This document shows, in pieces, positions 52,309 to 61,573 of a DNA stretch of 64,000 bases. Each line of letters starts with the position of its first letter. Positions within the stretch are counted from its first letter, which is position 1. Location of the stretch: contig CAJCHO010000014.1 of the NCBI GenBank assembly GCA_903970145.1, forward strand, positions 1-64,000. Direction: 5' to 3'. Under the pieces are notes generated by a model. That model searched no databases. It worked only from the letters and a program-made list of their open reading frames with translations, and was not told where the DNA came from. Both the position numbers and the translations under genes were made by a program. Source of the DNA: Mycobacteriaceae bacterium. GTDB lineage: Bacteria > Pseudomonadota > Gammaproteobacteria > Burkholderiales > Burkholderiaceae_D.

Positions 52309-52884
52309 CTACTTGGCCGGCACCGTAGCGTACAAGCCGGTCAGACTGGCGTGCGCGAGTGCCTCAGCCCGGATGTGATAGCCAACCATCGCGCCCGAGG
52401 CGTCTGCCGGTACGTCGATCTTGTCGGTCTTTAACGCATACACCGTAAAGATGTAGTGGTGCGGCTTGCCCGGTGGCGGGCACGGTCCGCCGTAGCCACT
52501 CTCGCCGAAATCGGTGCGCGACTGCTGGGCGCCAGCCGGAAGCTTCGGATCCTTCGCATCGCCCGCACCACGCTCAAGCGCGTGGGTATCAGCCGACAGA
52601 TTGATCACCTGCCAATGCCACCAGCCCGAGCCGGTCGGTGCATCAGGATCATAGGCCGTCACCGCAAAACTCTTGGTTCCAGCCGGCGCCCCTGACCAGC
52701 TCAACGCCGGTGAGAAATTCTTGCCGCCACAGCCGCCATAGACGAAGTCCTTGCCAATCGTGGCCCCGGGCTTGAGGTCACTACTCGTCAATTCGAACTT
52801 GCCATCGCCCGCCGCGTGTGCGGCAAAGGCCAAGCCCATCAGTAAAGGCCCCAAGGCCTTCGTGTGCCATGCCCCCATGCTCAT
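52309..52884 (-). CDS. YbhB/YbcL-type phosphatidylethanolamine-binding protein
   Basis: A 191-residue PEBP/RKIP-fold protein with signal peptide (ALGPLLMGLAFAAHAAG). Family motifs: SPALSWSGAPAGTKSFAVTAYDPDAPTGSGWWHWQVINL (DPDAP ligand loop) and YGGPCPPPGKPHHYIFTVYAL. Exported bacterial members have no firm biochemical role. Divergent from the GGDEF-EAL gene; followed by a clear terminator. Confidence 0.94.
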   Translation of the reverse strand: MSMGAWHTKALGPLLMGLAFAAHAAGDGKFELTSSDLKPGATIGKDFVYGGCGGKNFSPALSWSGAPAGTKSFAVTAYDPDAPTGSGWWHWQVINLSADTHALERGAGDAKDPKLPAGAQQSRTDFGESGYGGPCPPPGKPHHYIFTVYALKTDKIDVPADASGAMVGYHIRAEALAHASLTGLYATVPAK

Positions 52885-53224
52885 CTCCTCCAGTCATTTT
52901 AGGAATGTGTCTTCCCATCAGCCATTTGGCGCACCATCATCACGCACGCCCGGGAGGCTGTAAAGGACCCGCGCCCACTCTACGCGCAAAGTGCCACCTT
53001 TGCAGAGGGCGCCCGGGCCGACTCCGACAGGCGCCACCCAGCACGACTGTCAAAGTAAATAACTCGAGGCTTGTATTCGCGCGCGCCGTTTGCTAACTGC
53101 AAAATCTCGCCATATCGTTGCGCAATAAGTAGTTCTACAGAGCGGGTGGCCAGGACCGTCATGCTGTGCGCAAGCAATGACCGGTAGCATGAATGTGCGC
53201 CTTGCTGGCGCGGAGCAAAGTTTC
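52885..53224. other. Divergent intergenic region
   Basis: About 340 bases. TTGTAT and TAACTG 17 bases apart (from about 53071) on the plus strand form a weak promoter-like pair, and TTGCGCAA at 53120-53127 is a small palindrome. The downstream gene could begin at 53177 instead. Nothing else seen. Confidence 0.35.
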
Positions 53225-55765
53225 ATGACCAGCACCAAAATCACGCAGTTAGCACCGCCGCTGTTGCTCGATCAGGTGGCTGAAGCAGTCGACCTGAACC
53301 AGGTACTGTGGTCTCAGGATGCGCTCGGCCTCGTGACCTGGATGTGGGACACGAGAGCCAACGAAGTCCGCTGGTTCGGCGACATCGCGCCGCTCTTGGG
53401 ATTGGCCGCAGGCACTTTTTCGGGCCTCTTCGAGGATTACCTGGGCTACGTGCATACCGAGGATCGCGAGGCGTCGCGTCGCGTCGCCATCGAGTGCCTC
53501 AAGGGCTTGCGTCGCAATTATCACGTCGAGGAGCGGGTAGTCTGGGCCGACGGCTCGATTCACTGGCTTGAGACCTACGTTCACGCCGAGAGTGGTGCTA
53601 CGGGCGAGGCTCTGCGTGTGATGGGCGTAGTCAAGGACATCACCGCGCGCAAGACGACCGAACTCGCCCTGGCCGTCTCGGAGGACCGGCTGTCCCAGGT
53701 CTTCAATGCCAGTCCGATAGCGATTGTCGTTACGCAACTGAGCGACGGGCGGGTACTGAACGTCAATCCGCATTTCGAGCGCCTCACGGGCTTCTCAGCA
53801 GCCGAGGTAATCGGCCGCACCTTGCAGCAGCTCAACCTGTATCCGGACACGCCCGGTTACCAGCGCTGGCTCACCGAACTGAGCACCCACGGCTTCGTGC
53901 GCGACTTCCCGATGCGCGGTCGTACCAAGGATGGCCAGACCATCTCCCTGCGAACCTCGTCGGCACGCGCACAATTCGACGGCCAGGTAGGGGTCATTTC
54001 GCTGGCACGAGACGTCACGGCAGAAGAGGCAATCGAGCGCAAGATCGCCGAATCCGAACGCAAGTATGCGGCGGTGTTCGACACCTCTCCGGAAGCAATC
54101 GCCATCACGCGGCGCAACGACGATATTTTCATCGAGGTCAATGTCGCGTTCGTGCAGCAGTTCGGCCGAACCCGTGAGCAGACCCTCGGGCGCTCGGCGG
54201 CGGAGCTTGGTATCTGGTTCAATCCGGCAGACCGCACGCGTGCGGTTGCCCTGCTCGATCGTGACGGTCGGCTCTCCAATTTCGAGACCCAATGCGTGCA
54301 CGTCGACCTCACCGCGCGGGACGTTCTGGTGTCAGCCGCCCTGCTAGAAGTAGCCGACGAGAAATGCATCGCATGGGCGTGGCGCGATGTCACCGAGATC
54401 CGGCACGCCGAGCGCGCGCGCGCCCAGAGCGAGCGGCTGCACCGCGAGGAGCTGACCCGCATTGCCAATCAGGACCCCCTGACACGGCTGCCCAATCGCG
54501 CCTGGGTGATGGAGCATCTGGATCTGCTGGTCGCCAACGCACGCGAGTCAGGTGCCCAGTTCGCCGTGCTGTTCATCGACTTTGATGGCTTCAAGAAAAT
54601 CAATGACACCATCGGACACGCCGTCGGCGATGAGCTCCTCAAGGCTGCAGCGCTGCGCCTGCAAAAGACGCTGCGCACTGAAGATCACGTCGCGCGCATC
54701 GGTGGCGACGAGTTCACCGTGCTGATGAGCCCGATCAGCGGCGTGGCCGAGGTCGAGCGTCTGGCACGGCGCCTGGCTGACGTGTTCCGCAGCCCGTTTG
54801 CGCTGTCCAATCACGAGGTCTCGATCGGCATCTCGGTTGGGGTCGCGATGTTCCCGGCCGATGGCGACAGCGGTGACGCGCTCCTGCGCAGCGCCGATAT
54901 CGCGATGTACGAAGTCAAGGCACAGGGGCGCGGCAGTTTTCACTTCTATACGGCGGACCTCTTCGAGCGTCTGCGCGTGCGGGCCGATACCGAGAAAGCG
55001 CTGGCCGGCGCCCTGGTGCACGACGAGCTCGTGTTGCATTACCAGCCGCGGGTACGCGGCACGGATGGGCGCCTGGTGGGCTTCGAGGCCTTGCTGCGCT
55101 GGCGGCACGCCGAGCGCGGACTGCTCAGTCCGGCGCATTTCATTCCGCTCGCCCAGGAAAGCGGCCTGATGGTCAAGATCGGCGAGCGGGTCATTGAACT
55201 GGTATGTGAGCAGATCGCCAGTTGGCGCATGCAGCGCGTCCCGCTGGTACCGGTTTCGGTCAATCTGACCGCGCAGGAGTTTCAGCGACCGGGACTCTGC
55301 AAATTCATCTCGGGCATGCTGACACGCCACAGCATCAGCCCTGACCTGCTGCAGATCGAGATCAGCGAATCCTCGACCGTCAATGAGCACTTCAATGTTG
55401 ACCAGCGACTCGCGGAGATCAGCGGCCTTGGCCTGAAGATCCTGATCGACGATTTCGGCAGCGGCTACTCGTCGCTTTCGCAACTTCAGACGCTCGACGT
55501 AGATGTGTTGAAGATCGACCCGGCGTTCGTGCGCAAACTCGGCACGACGCCCCAGAGCGAAGTCTTTGTGCACACCATTATCAACATGGCCAACGCGCTG
55601 AACATGACGGCGGTCGCTGAGGGCGTCGAAACCCTCGCCCAGCTGGAGACGCTGCAGCGGCTCAAATGCGACCAGGTTCAGGGTTTCCTCTTGTCGCGCC
55701 CGGTCGAGGCGCAGGACGTGCCGGAACTGCTCGCCCGCAGCAGTCTTTTGCCCGCGCAGAGCTAA
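53225..55765 (+). CDS. PAS-GGDEF-EAL c-di-GMP turnover protein
   Basis: An 846-residue cytosolic protein: three PAS/PAC domains (about 30-145, 150-270 and 280-395, each ended by a short coil such as ISLARDVTAEEAIERKIAESERK), then GGDEF (about 425-580; RIGGDEF at 491-497 intact) and EAL (about 600-840; GFEALLRW with E621, IDDFGSGYSSL, KIDPAFVRKL, VAEGVET). Both enzyme halves keep their key residues, so it could make or degrade c-di-GMP depending on PAS input. EIS-E-S replaces the usual E-x-T-E, a mild change. Start ATG 53225 or 53177. Confidence 0.93.
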   Translation: MTSTKITQLAPPLLLDQVAEAVDLNQVLWSQDALGLVTWMWDTRANEVRWFGDIAPLLGLAAGTFSGLFEDYLGYVHTEDREASRRVAIECLKGLRRNYHVEERVVWADGSIHWLETYVHAESGATGEALRVMGVVKDITARKTTELALAVSEDRLSQVFNASPIAIVVTQLSDGRVLNVNPHFERLTGFSAAEVIGRTLQQLNLYPDTPGYQRWLTELSTHGFVRDFPMRGRTKDGQTISLRTSSARAQFDGQVGVISLARDVTAEEAIERKIAESERKYAAVFDTSPEAIAITRRNDDIFIEVNVAFVQQFGRTREQTLGRSAAELGIWFNPADRTRAVALLDRDGRLSNFETQCVHVDLTARDVLVSAALLEVADEKCIAWAWRDVTEIRHAERARAQSERLHREELTRIANQDPLTRLPNRAWVMEHLDLLVANARESGAQFAVLFIDFDGFKKINDTIGHAVGDELLKAAALRLQKTLRTEDHVARIGGDEFTVLMSPISGVAEVERLARRLADVFRSPFALSNHEVSIGISVGVAMFPADGDSGDALLRSADIAMYEVKAQGRGSFHFYTADLFERLRVRADTEKALAGALVHDELVLHYQPRVRGTDGRLVGFEALLRWRHAERGLLSPAHFIPLAQESGLMVKIGERVIELVCEQIASWRMQRVPLVPVSVNLTAQEFQRPGLCKFISGMLTRHSISPDLLQIEISESSTVNEHFNVDQRLAEISGLGLKILIDDFGSGYSSLSQLQTLDVDVLKIDPAFVRKLGTTPQSEVFVHTIINMANALNMTAVAEGVETLAQLETLQRLKCDQVQGFLLSRPVEAQDVPELLARSSLLPAQS

Positions 55766-55769
55766 GCCT

Positions 55770-55804
55770 TACCCGACCGAGCCGATTAGTGGTCCGGTCG
55801 GGTA
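55770..55804. terminator. Hairpin between convergent genes
   Basis: Perfect 10-bp arms TACCCGACCG (55770-55779) and CGGTCGGGTA (55795-55804) with a 15-base loop, between the GGDEF-EAL stop and the PstS-like stop. No T run on either side, so if it terminates it may need a factor. Confidence 0.5.
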
Positions 55805-55810
55805 TCGAGA

Positions 55811-56233
55811 CTAGGGATTGACGACCTTGACGGTGCCATCGACTGCACTCTTGTCGATGTAGCCAATTGCCCCGGGATTGTCGGCCAGCTGCTTTTTCAC
55901 GGCGGCATTGTCTGCGACTTCCTTGGGTGGCTGCCCCTTACCCGAGAAAATCAGCTTGGACCAATAGGCCTTGACCTGCGTAGCCGACTTGCCAACTACC
56001 TTGGTATAGAACTCTTCACGCGGTGCGGCGCCTTCGGCCTGATCGATCGGCGTTGCCGCGGCGCCGCCCGGAAAGGTCGCTGCCTTTCCGAGGAAGAGGT
56101 CCGAGATCTGCTCGGCGGTCAGCGTGGCAACCGCACTCTTGGAGGACACGACGACAACGACGTCCGCGTAGGCCGGAGCCGACACTGCGGCCAGGAACAT
56201 GAGCGGGGCGAGAAAGCGAGTATGTGGTTTCAT
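55811..56233 (-). CDS. PstS-like small periplasmic substrate-binding protein
   Basis: A 140-residue exported protein: signal peptide (FLAPLMFLAAVSAPAYA) followed by VVVVVSSKSAVATLTAEQISDLFLGKAATFPGG and AYWSKLIFSGKGQPP, with GAIGYIDKSAVDG near the end. These are phosphate-ABC-type binding protein features, but it is half the length of PstS, so it is a one-lobe or truncated relative. Such proteins often sit beside porins. It follows the porin gene by 9 bases. Confidence 0.83.
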   Translation of the reverse strand: MKPHTRFLAPLMFLAAVSAPAYADVVVVVSSKSAVATLTAEQISDLFLGKAATFPGGAAATPIDQAEGAAPREEFYTKVVGKSATQVKAYWSKLIFSGKGQPPKEVADNAAVKKQLADNPGAIGYIDKSAVDGTVKVVNP

Positions 56234-56242
56234 GTCGGTTCC

Positions 56243-57550
56243 TCAGAAAATGAAGTCGACTGCAAGACTGACCACATTGATGTTACCCAGGTGAGTTCCC
56301 GGCGGCAGCGAGGCCTGGTTGGAAAACTCACCGTAGAAGTTATACGCCCCGCCGCCCACGTTCATCCGGTCGAACTGCAATTTCACGTCGACGTTGCTGA
56401 CCACGTCCCACCGTACACCGAGGGTCCAGGTCTTCTGTACCGGCGATACGTAGGAAACGATCTCGTTGATCCCGCCGTTGAGCTGCGCCGCAACCGCGGC
56501 ATAGGGGGTGCCTGCGAGCAGCGCCGTGTTGATTCCTGAGATGCCGTTATAGGACGTCGTCACATCCGCGTAGCTCACGTAGGGCAACCACTTGCCGAAA
56601 TGATAACCCGCGGTGATGTAACCGGACTTGGAGTCCGGGAAGAATCCCGTGCCGTTGCTGCTGCAGTACTCGGCGAGGAGCAGCCAGGTGCCCGGATCGT
56701 AGGAGATGCCAAAGGTAGCGGCACTGATCGAAAAGCGATATCCAGAATACTCGCTCTCCAGATCCAGGGCCTGCTGACCGGGAATTGCGAACGGCGGGTA
56801 TCCCGATGCGAGCAAGCCGGTTCCGAATGCATTGAGTCCCTGATACTCGGAGTTCTGGAAGTTGTAGAGGCTCAGGTGCGGGAAGTCGGCGTAGCCCACA
56901 CGCAGGGTCCAGTCGCCCCAGGCCGCCGTATCATTGATCCCCCAGTTGCCGCCCGAACGACCACCATTGCCGCCCTCGGTCTGGATTGCGCTACCCCCAT
57001 AAAATGCTTGAACGGTGTTGGTCACCGAACCGGTGACCAGTCGATAAGAGGTGTCCACACCATCGGTATGGGTCAGCGGCAGGCGGTTGTAAACCTCGAT
57101 CGGGGGCCGCACCCAGGGATTGGCATAGCCAACCAGGCGGTAGTCGGAGACCATAAAGACGGGCAAGGCGGTACGCCCGACGCGCACGTCCCAATCGGGC
57201 GTCAACTGGTATTTCAGGTTGGCCCACTCGATGTGCGGAATATAGCTATTGAGTTGGTCGTACTGCGAGACCACCTGCAGAACGCCCGACAGATTGGATG
57301 TAAATTTTCCGTCGAGCTGCACGCCCAGGCGCGAATCCGGGTCGCCGCTCCACTGGCGCGAATAGCCAACACCGGCAGGCTGCAGGATATTGCCCAGGAA
57401 ATCGACCTGGTCGTTACTCGAATGGACCTCGTCGGCAGTGCCAAAGCCGCTGATCTTGAAAGTTGGGTACGCAGTATCGTCGTCCGCGTAGGCCGCGCTG
57501 CTTGCCAGAAGCAGGGCTGCCAGGAGGGTACGTCTGGGGGTCTGTCGCAT
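56243..57550 (-). CDS. Outer-membrane porin-like protein
   Basis: A 435-residue protein with signal peptide (LLAALLLASSAAYADD) and alternating beta-strand pattern, ending NVVSLAVDFIF with a terminal Phe. FKISGFGTADEVHSSNDQVDFLG is typical of the barrel start in this family of uncharacterised porins. Substrate unknown; the PstS-like partner in the same operon suggests an anion or phosphate compound, but that is weak. It follows the chemotaxis receptor gene by 56 bases on the same strand. Confidence 0.82.
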   Translation of the reverse strand: MRQTPRRTLLAALLLASSAAYADDDTAYPTFKISGFGTADEVHSSNDQVDFLGNILQPAGVGYSRQWSGDPDSRLGVQLDGKFTSNLSGVLQVVSQYDQLNSYIPHIEWANLKYQLTPDWDVRVGRTALPVFMVSDYRLVGYANPWVRPPIEVYNRLPLTHTDGVDTSYRLVTGSVTNTVQAFYGGSAIQTEGGNGGRSGGNWGINDTAAWGDWTLRVGYADFPHLSLYNFQNSEYQGLNAFGTGLLASGYPPFAIPGQQALDLESEYSGYRFSISAATFGISYDPGTWLLLAEYCSSNGTGFFPDSKSGYITAGYHFGKWLPYVSYADVTTSYNGISGINTALLAGTPYAAVAAQLNGGINEIVSYVSPVQKTWTLGVRWDVVSNVDVKLQFDRMNVGGGAYNFYGEFSNQASLPPGTHLGNINVVSLAVDFIF

Positions 57551-57606
57551 ATTGAACCTCTCTTGATTTGAAATTACTTCCCTGATTACTCGTGGCGTCA
57601 GTGCGA

Positions 57607-59745
57607 CTAGCGGGTCGTAAGCCGCGGCACACTGGCATGTGCCGGACGTGCCAGTCGTACTGCCGCATTACCTCGCTCAAGCCGGAATACCGATACCGAC
57701 TCCGCGAGAATCGCGCTTTGCTGCTTTAGTGATCCCGATGCTGCGGCGGCCTGTTCGACCAGCGCCGCGTTCTGCTGGGTGTCGCTGTCCATCTGCATGA
57801 CCGTCGTATTGATGGATTCAATTCCGCTACTTTGCTCAGCTGACGCACGCGAGATGCCGGCGATGATCTCGGTGACCTGCTTGACCGACTTCACGATCTC
57901 TTCCATCGTCGCGCCAGCGGCATCGACGCGCTTGGCACCGATCTCGACTTCCTTGACCGAGTCGGTGATGAGTCCCTTGATCTCGCGTGCCGCCGCCGCG
58001 CTGCGCTGAGCCAGACTGCGCACCTCTGACGCGACCACCGCGAAGCCGCGTCCCTGCTCTCCGGCTCGCGCGGCCTCGACCGCCGCATTCAGGGCGAGAA
58101 TATTGGTCTGGAAGGCGATGCCATCGATGACACCGATGATGTCGGCGATCTTGCGTGCCGAGCCATTGATGGATTTCATCGTATCGACCACTTCAGAAAC
58201 GGCCTCCCCGCCACGCAGTGCCACTTCAGAGGCGCTGCTGGCCAGCCGGCTTGCTTCAGCGGCACTCTCGGCGTTCTGCTTGACCGTGGCAGTAAGTTCT
58301 TCCATCGCGCTCGCAGTCTGTTCCAGCCGAGCCGCCTGCTGCGAGGCGCGCTGGGCGAGATCCTCATTGCCACTCGCGATTTCCTCGGAGGCCAGGCGAA
58401 TCGCCTGTGCCGCAGTCGTAATCGAGCCGACCGTCTCGCGCAGCTGACGCACGGTCGAGTTGGAATCATTCTTGATGCGCCCGAAGGTTCCTTCGAAGTC
58501 GGCATCGATCGACTCGGTCAGATCTCCGGCAGCCAGGGCGCCCAGCATGCGCACCACTTCCTCGAGGCCCTGTTCGCTGACCTCCATCAGGCGATTCAGG
58601 CCGTCAACCATGCGCCGGAAATCATCCGAGTACTGTTCGGCCTCGCCGCGTGCCGAGAAATCACCGCGCGCAGCCGAGTCGACCAGTGTCATCACCTCGC
58701 CGCTGATTGCCGAAAAATGCCCCTTGATGCCGTCCATGGCCTCGTGCAGCGCGGCGCGCTTGCCGGGCATGCGGGGTGCGTTTGCCGAGAAGTCGCCGAT
58801 TTCGTAGCTCTTCAAGACCTCGATCACGGCGCGAATCGAATCGACGTAGGAATTCACGAGCTGGTTGGTACCGACAGCCATGTCGGCATAGGCACCCTGA
58901 AAAGGCGCGGTATCGATCAGGTAGTCCATGTCCCCGGCGTCCTGATGGGATGCCATCTCACGCTGGGATTGCACGAAAGATTGCAGGGAAGCCTGCATGC
59001 TGTGCATGGCTGCCAGGAGCTCACCGGCCTCATCGCGACTGTCGACAACGATCTCTGTACTCAGGTCACCGCGAGCAATCGCACCAGCGACCGTGCCCGC
59101 ATACTGAATCGGACCGACGATCAGACGGCGCGAGATCACCAGCACGAGCAGCGGCAGCACGAAAACGAAGATCGCGCCTCCGAGCGCAAGTCCCAGCAGC
59201 AGGGTGCGGCGGGTCGATTCGCTTACGTCGCGCAGTGCGTCGTTAAATGAGGTGTTGCTGGCATCGCGGAATTTGGTCAGGTCATTGCGATAGGTGTTCA
59301 GGCTCTCGGTCATCGCCTTGATGGTGGCCGGATCGGGCTGCTTACCCGACAGCATGCCCATCGACAGGGCCGTGGCCGCATCGAAATAGGCCGTGAATTC
59401 CGCTTTCAGACGGGTGATGTCGCGACTCGAATCGGGGTCCAGCTTGGCGACATTGTCAAAGTTGGCCAGAACCTTGTTGGCGCCATCACGGGTCGCCGTC
59501 ACGCCGTCCTTTTCGCCGGCCGCGACCGCGGCGTTGAGGCCTTCGGTAATGCGGTCAAGGGCGCTGATGTTTTCCGTGGCCGCCTGCAGGGTCGGGAACA
59601 GCGCGGTGCCGATCTTGTCCAGACGCGTATTGTTGCCCGTCGACACCCAGAAACTGAATGCGAGATAGAGCAGAAAACAAAGCGCGCCAGTCAGTGGCGC
59701 GAAGAGGAGCTTGTAGATGAGCGGAAGATTCCTTACGAATTGCAT
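57607..59745 (-). CDS. Methyl-accepting chemotaxis protein
   Basis: A 712-residue receptor. First helix [22 protein letters not shown], a ~150-residue helical periplasmic domain, second helix [24 protein letters not shown] (about 210-265) and further HAMP-like repeats, then the signalling domain with the conserved tip [33 protein letters not shown]. The ligand is unknown. ATG at 59745 is chosen because the first helix starts right after it. Expected to couple through CheW/CheA to flagellar or pilus motility, genes not in this window. Confidence 0.95.
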   Translation of the reverse strand: MQFVRNLPLIYKLLFAPLTGALCFLLYLAFSFWVSTGNNTRLDKIGTALFPTLQAATENISALDRITEGLNAAVAAGEKDGVTATRDGANKVLANFDNVAKLDPDSSRDITRLKAEFTAYFDAATALSMGMLSGKQPDPATIKAMTESLNTYRNDLTKFRDASNTSFNDALRDVSESTRRTLLLGLALGGAIFVFVLPLLVLVISRRLIVGPIQYAGTVAGAIARGDLSTEIVVDSRDEAGELLAAMHSMQASLQSFVQSQREMASHQDAGDMDYLIDTAPFQGAYADMAVGTNQLVNSYVDSIRAVIEVLKSYEIGDFSANAPRMPGKRAALHEAMDGIKGHFSAISGEVMTLVDSAARGDFSARGEAEQYSDDFRRMVDGLNRLMEVSEQGLEEVVRMLGALAAGDLTESIDADFEGTFGRIKNDSNSTVRQLRETVGSITTAAQAIRLASEEIASGNEDLAQRASQQAARLEQTASAMEELTATVKQNAESAAEASRLASSASEVALRGGEAVSEVVDTMKSINGSARKIADIIGVIDGIAFQTNILALNAAVEAARAGEQGRGFAVVASEVRSLAQRSAAAAREIKGLITDSVKEVEIGAKRVDAAGATMEEIVKSVKQVTEIIAGISRASAEQSSGIESINTTVMQMDSDTQQNAALVEQAAAASGSLKQQSAILAESVSVFRLERGNAAVRLARPAHASVPRLTTR

Positions 59746-60135
59746 CGAGACCGTCCCTTGATCAAAGCGTCGATTCCAGGTCGACGTGTCCGTTCGGAAT
59801 ATCGGTCGACCGCATGCAATCCTAAGCTGGTGCGAGTTTCCTTTGGTGGGATTGAGGGCGAATTTGCCTCTGGGAAACCGCCGTATAACTACGCATGGTG
59901 CAGCGCACTGAACGCGCATACATAAGTGCTCCTGCGAGCGCCGCGGCGGGCGCGTTCTCCTCTAAGAATTGCGTCGGATCGAGCAAATCGGTGGCCGCAG
60001 CGACTGCACGCTGGAGGTGCAGCGCATGAGTATCTACCACCAGCACGCGCATCCAGTGAACAGGCGCGGGCACGACGGGATCACCTCGATCTTGAGGGGG
60101 GCTGCAGGCGCCTTAGCGCTCCTGAACGCGCAGTG
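59746..60135. other. Gap between the liv transporter and the chemoreceptor
   Basis: About 390 bases upstream of the chemoreceptor and downstream of livF. One 83-codon frame on the minus strand (59822-60073) has no recognisable product or ribosome site. No clear promoter or terminator seen. Confidence 0.4.
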
Positions 60136-60843
60136 CTAGATCCCGAGATAAGCGCGTCGGATGTAATCGTTGCCCGAGAGTTCGGCCGCACTTCCCGCAA
60201 GTGCGATGGCCCCGTGTTCGAGCACGTAGGCCCGGTCGGTGATGGCAAGCGCAGATCTCGCGTCCTGCTCCACGAGCAGGATCGTCGTGCCACGGTCGCG
60301 AATGCGCCGGATTGCCTCGAAGATCAACAGTTTCAAGCGATGGGCAATCCCGACCGAAGGCTCATCGAGCAGCAGCAGGTGCGGCCCTCCCATGAGCGAG
60401 CGACCAATTGCCAGCATCTGCTGCTCGCCTCCGGACAGGGTGCTCGCCTGTTGTCCGGCACGCTCCCGCAGCACCGGAAAAAGCTCGAAGACCAGCTCGC
60501 GATCGGCACTGATCGCATCCCGCGAGTGCCGCAGATACGCGCCCAGTTCCAGATTCTGACGCACCGTGAGCTCAGGAAACAGGCGCCGTCCCTCGGGACA
60601 GTGACAGATCCCCTGGGCCACTACGCGATCGACGCGCAAGGCGCCGATATTGTGACCCTCAAAGCTGATACGGCCGCTGCGCTCAACCGAGCCAGAGATC
60701 GCCTTTAACAGCGAACTCTTGCCCGCCCCATTGGGACCGAGCACGGCAACGATCTCACCGGCGACAATCTGCATCGACAGATTCTCGATGGCCAGCGCCT
60801 TGCCATAGCGCACCGACAGGCCTTCTATCTCAAGCAGCGCCAT
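60136..60843 (-). CDS. livF: Branched-chain amino-acid type ABC transporter ATPase LivF
   Basis: A 235-residue ATPase: Walker A GPNGAGKSS, Q-loop region, signature LSGGEQQMLAIGRSL, Walker B LLLLDEPSVGI and the switch His in a LivF context. It partners LivG on the inner face of the LivHM channel. ATG at 60843 has GAGG six bases upstream and overlaps the end of livG by 14 bases. Confidence 0.95.
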   Translation of the reverse strand: MALLEIEGLSVRYGKALAIENLSMQIVAGEIVAVLGPNGAGKSSLLKAISGSVERSGRISFEGHNIGALRVDRVVAQGICHCPEGRRLFPELTVRQNLELGAYLRHSRDAISADRELVFELFPVLRERAGQQASTLSGGEQQMLAIGRSLMGGPHLLLLDEPSVGIAHRLKLLIFEAIRRIRDRGTTILLVEQDARSALAITDRAYVLEHGAIALAGSAAELSGNDYIRRAYLGI

Positions 60844-61573
60844 GCGCATCCTCGGTGCGGCCGATATAGGCGTCGATGACCCGTTCATTTGAGACGATCT
60901 CGCCGGGCTGGCCGTCGGCGATGACTTCGCCGAAATCAAGCGCGATCACGCGTCCGACCAGCTGCATGAACTCCGCGAGCTTGTGTTCGATCATCAGAAT
61001 CGCCAGACCCGACTCACGGTGCAGGCGCAGGATCAACTCCGACAACGGAGCGATCTCCTGGTGACCAAGACCTGCGAAAGGCTCATCCAGAAGCAAGAGC
61101 GTAGGCCCGGTAGCGAGCGCACGCGCGAGTTCCAGGCGACGCAGGTCACCATAGGGCAAAAGCTCCGCGGGCTCATCACCTTTCGCCGCGAGTCCGACCT
61201 GTTCAAGCAACTGACGCGCGCGCGCGCCACGATCAGCCAGCGAGCGAGCGCGTTTGGACAGGCAGGCTACGAGCACATTCTCCAGTACCGTCAAGCCGGC
61301 AAAAGGCCGTGCGAGCTGGAAGGTGCGGGCCAGCCCCATGTTGACGATGGCGTAGGGCTTGGCTCCGACGATCTCCTGGCCGAGCAGGCGCACGCTTCCG
61401 CTGTCGGGAGCTATGAAACCGGTCAATAGATTAAATAGCGTCGTCTTGCCGGCGCCATTGGGTCCGAGTATCCCGGTAATCTCGCCCGGGGCGAGAGAAA
61501 ACGACACGTCCCTGACGGCCTGCAGGCCGCCAAAGCGTTTGCCCAGACCGCTCACTTCGAGCAGTGCACTCAC
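60830..61573 (-). CDS. livG: Branched-chain amino-acid type ABC transporter ATPase LivG
   Basis: A 247-residue ATPase: Walker A GPNGAGKTT, the LivG-type signature LPYGDLRRLELARALA in place of LSGGQ, Walker B LLLLDEPFAGL and the C-terminal ADGQPGEIVSNERVIDAYIG. Start is a GTG at 61573 within the livM stop (GTGA overlap), so the much longer open frame in this register is not the gene. Confidence 0.95.
   Translation of the reverse strand: MSALLEVSGLGKRFGGLQAVRDVSFSLAPGEITGILGPNGAGKTTLFNLLTGFIAPDSGSVRLLGQEIVGAKPYAIVNMGLARTFQLARPFAGLTVLENVLVACLSKRARSLADRGARARQLLEQVGLAAKGDEPAELLPYGDLRRLELARALATGPTLLLLDEPFAGLGHQEIAPLSELILRLHRESGLAILMIEHKLAEFMQLVGRVIALDFGEVIADGQPGEIVSNERVIDAYIGRTEDAHGAA

Noticed and set aside
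59822-60073. 83-codon frame upstream of the chemoreceptor
   Set aside because: No ribosome site, no recognisable motif, composition like a random frame in GC-rich DNA.
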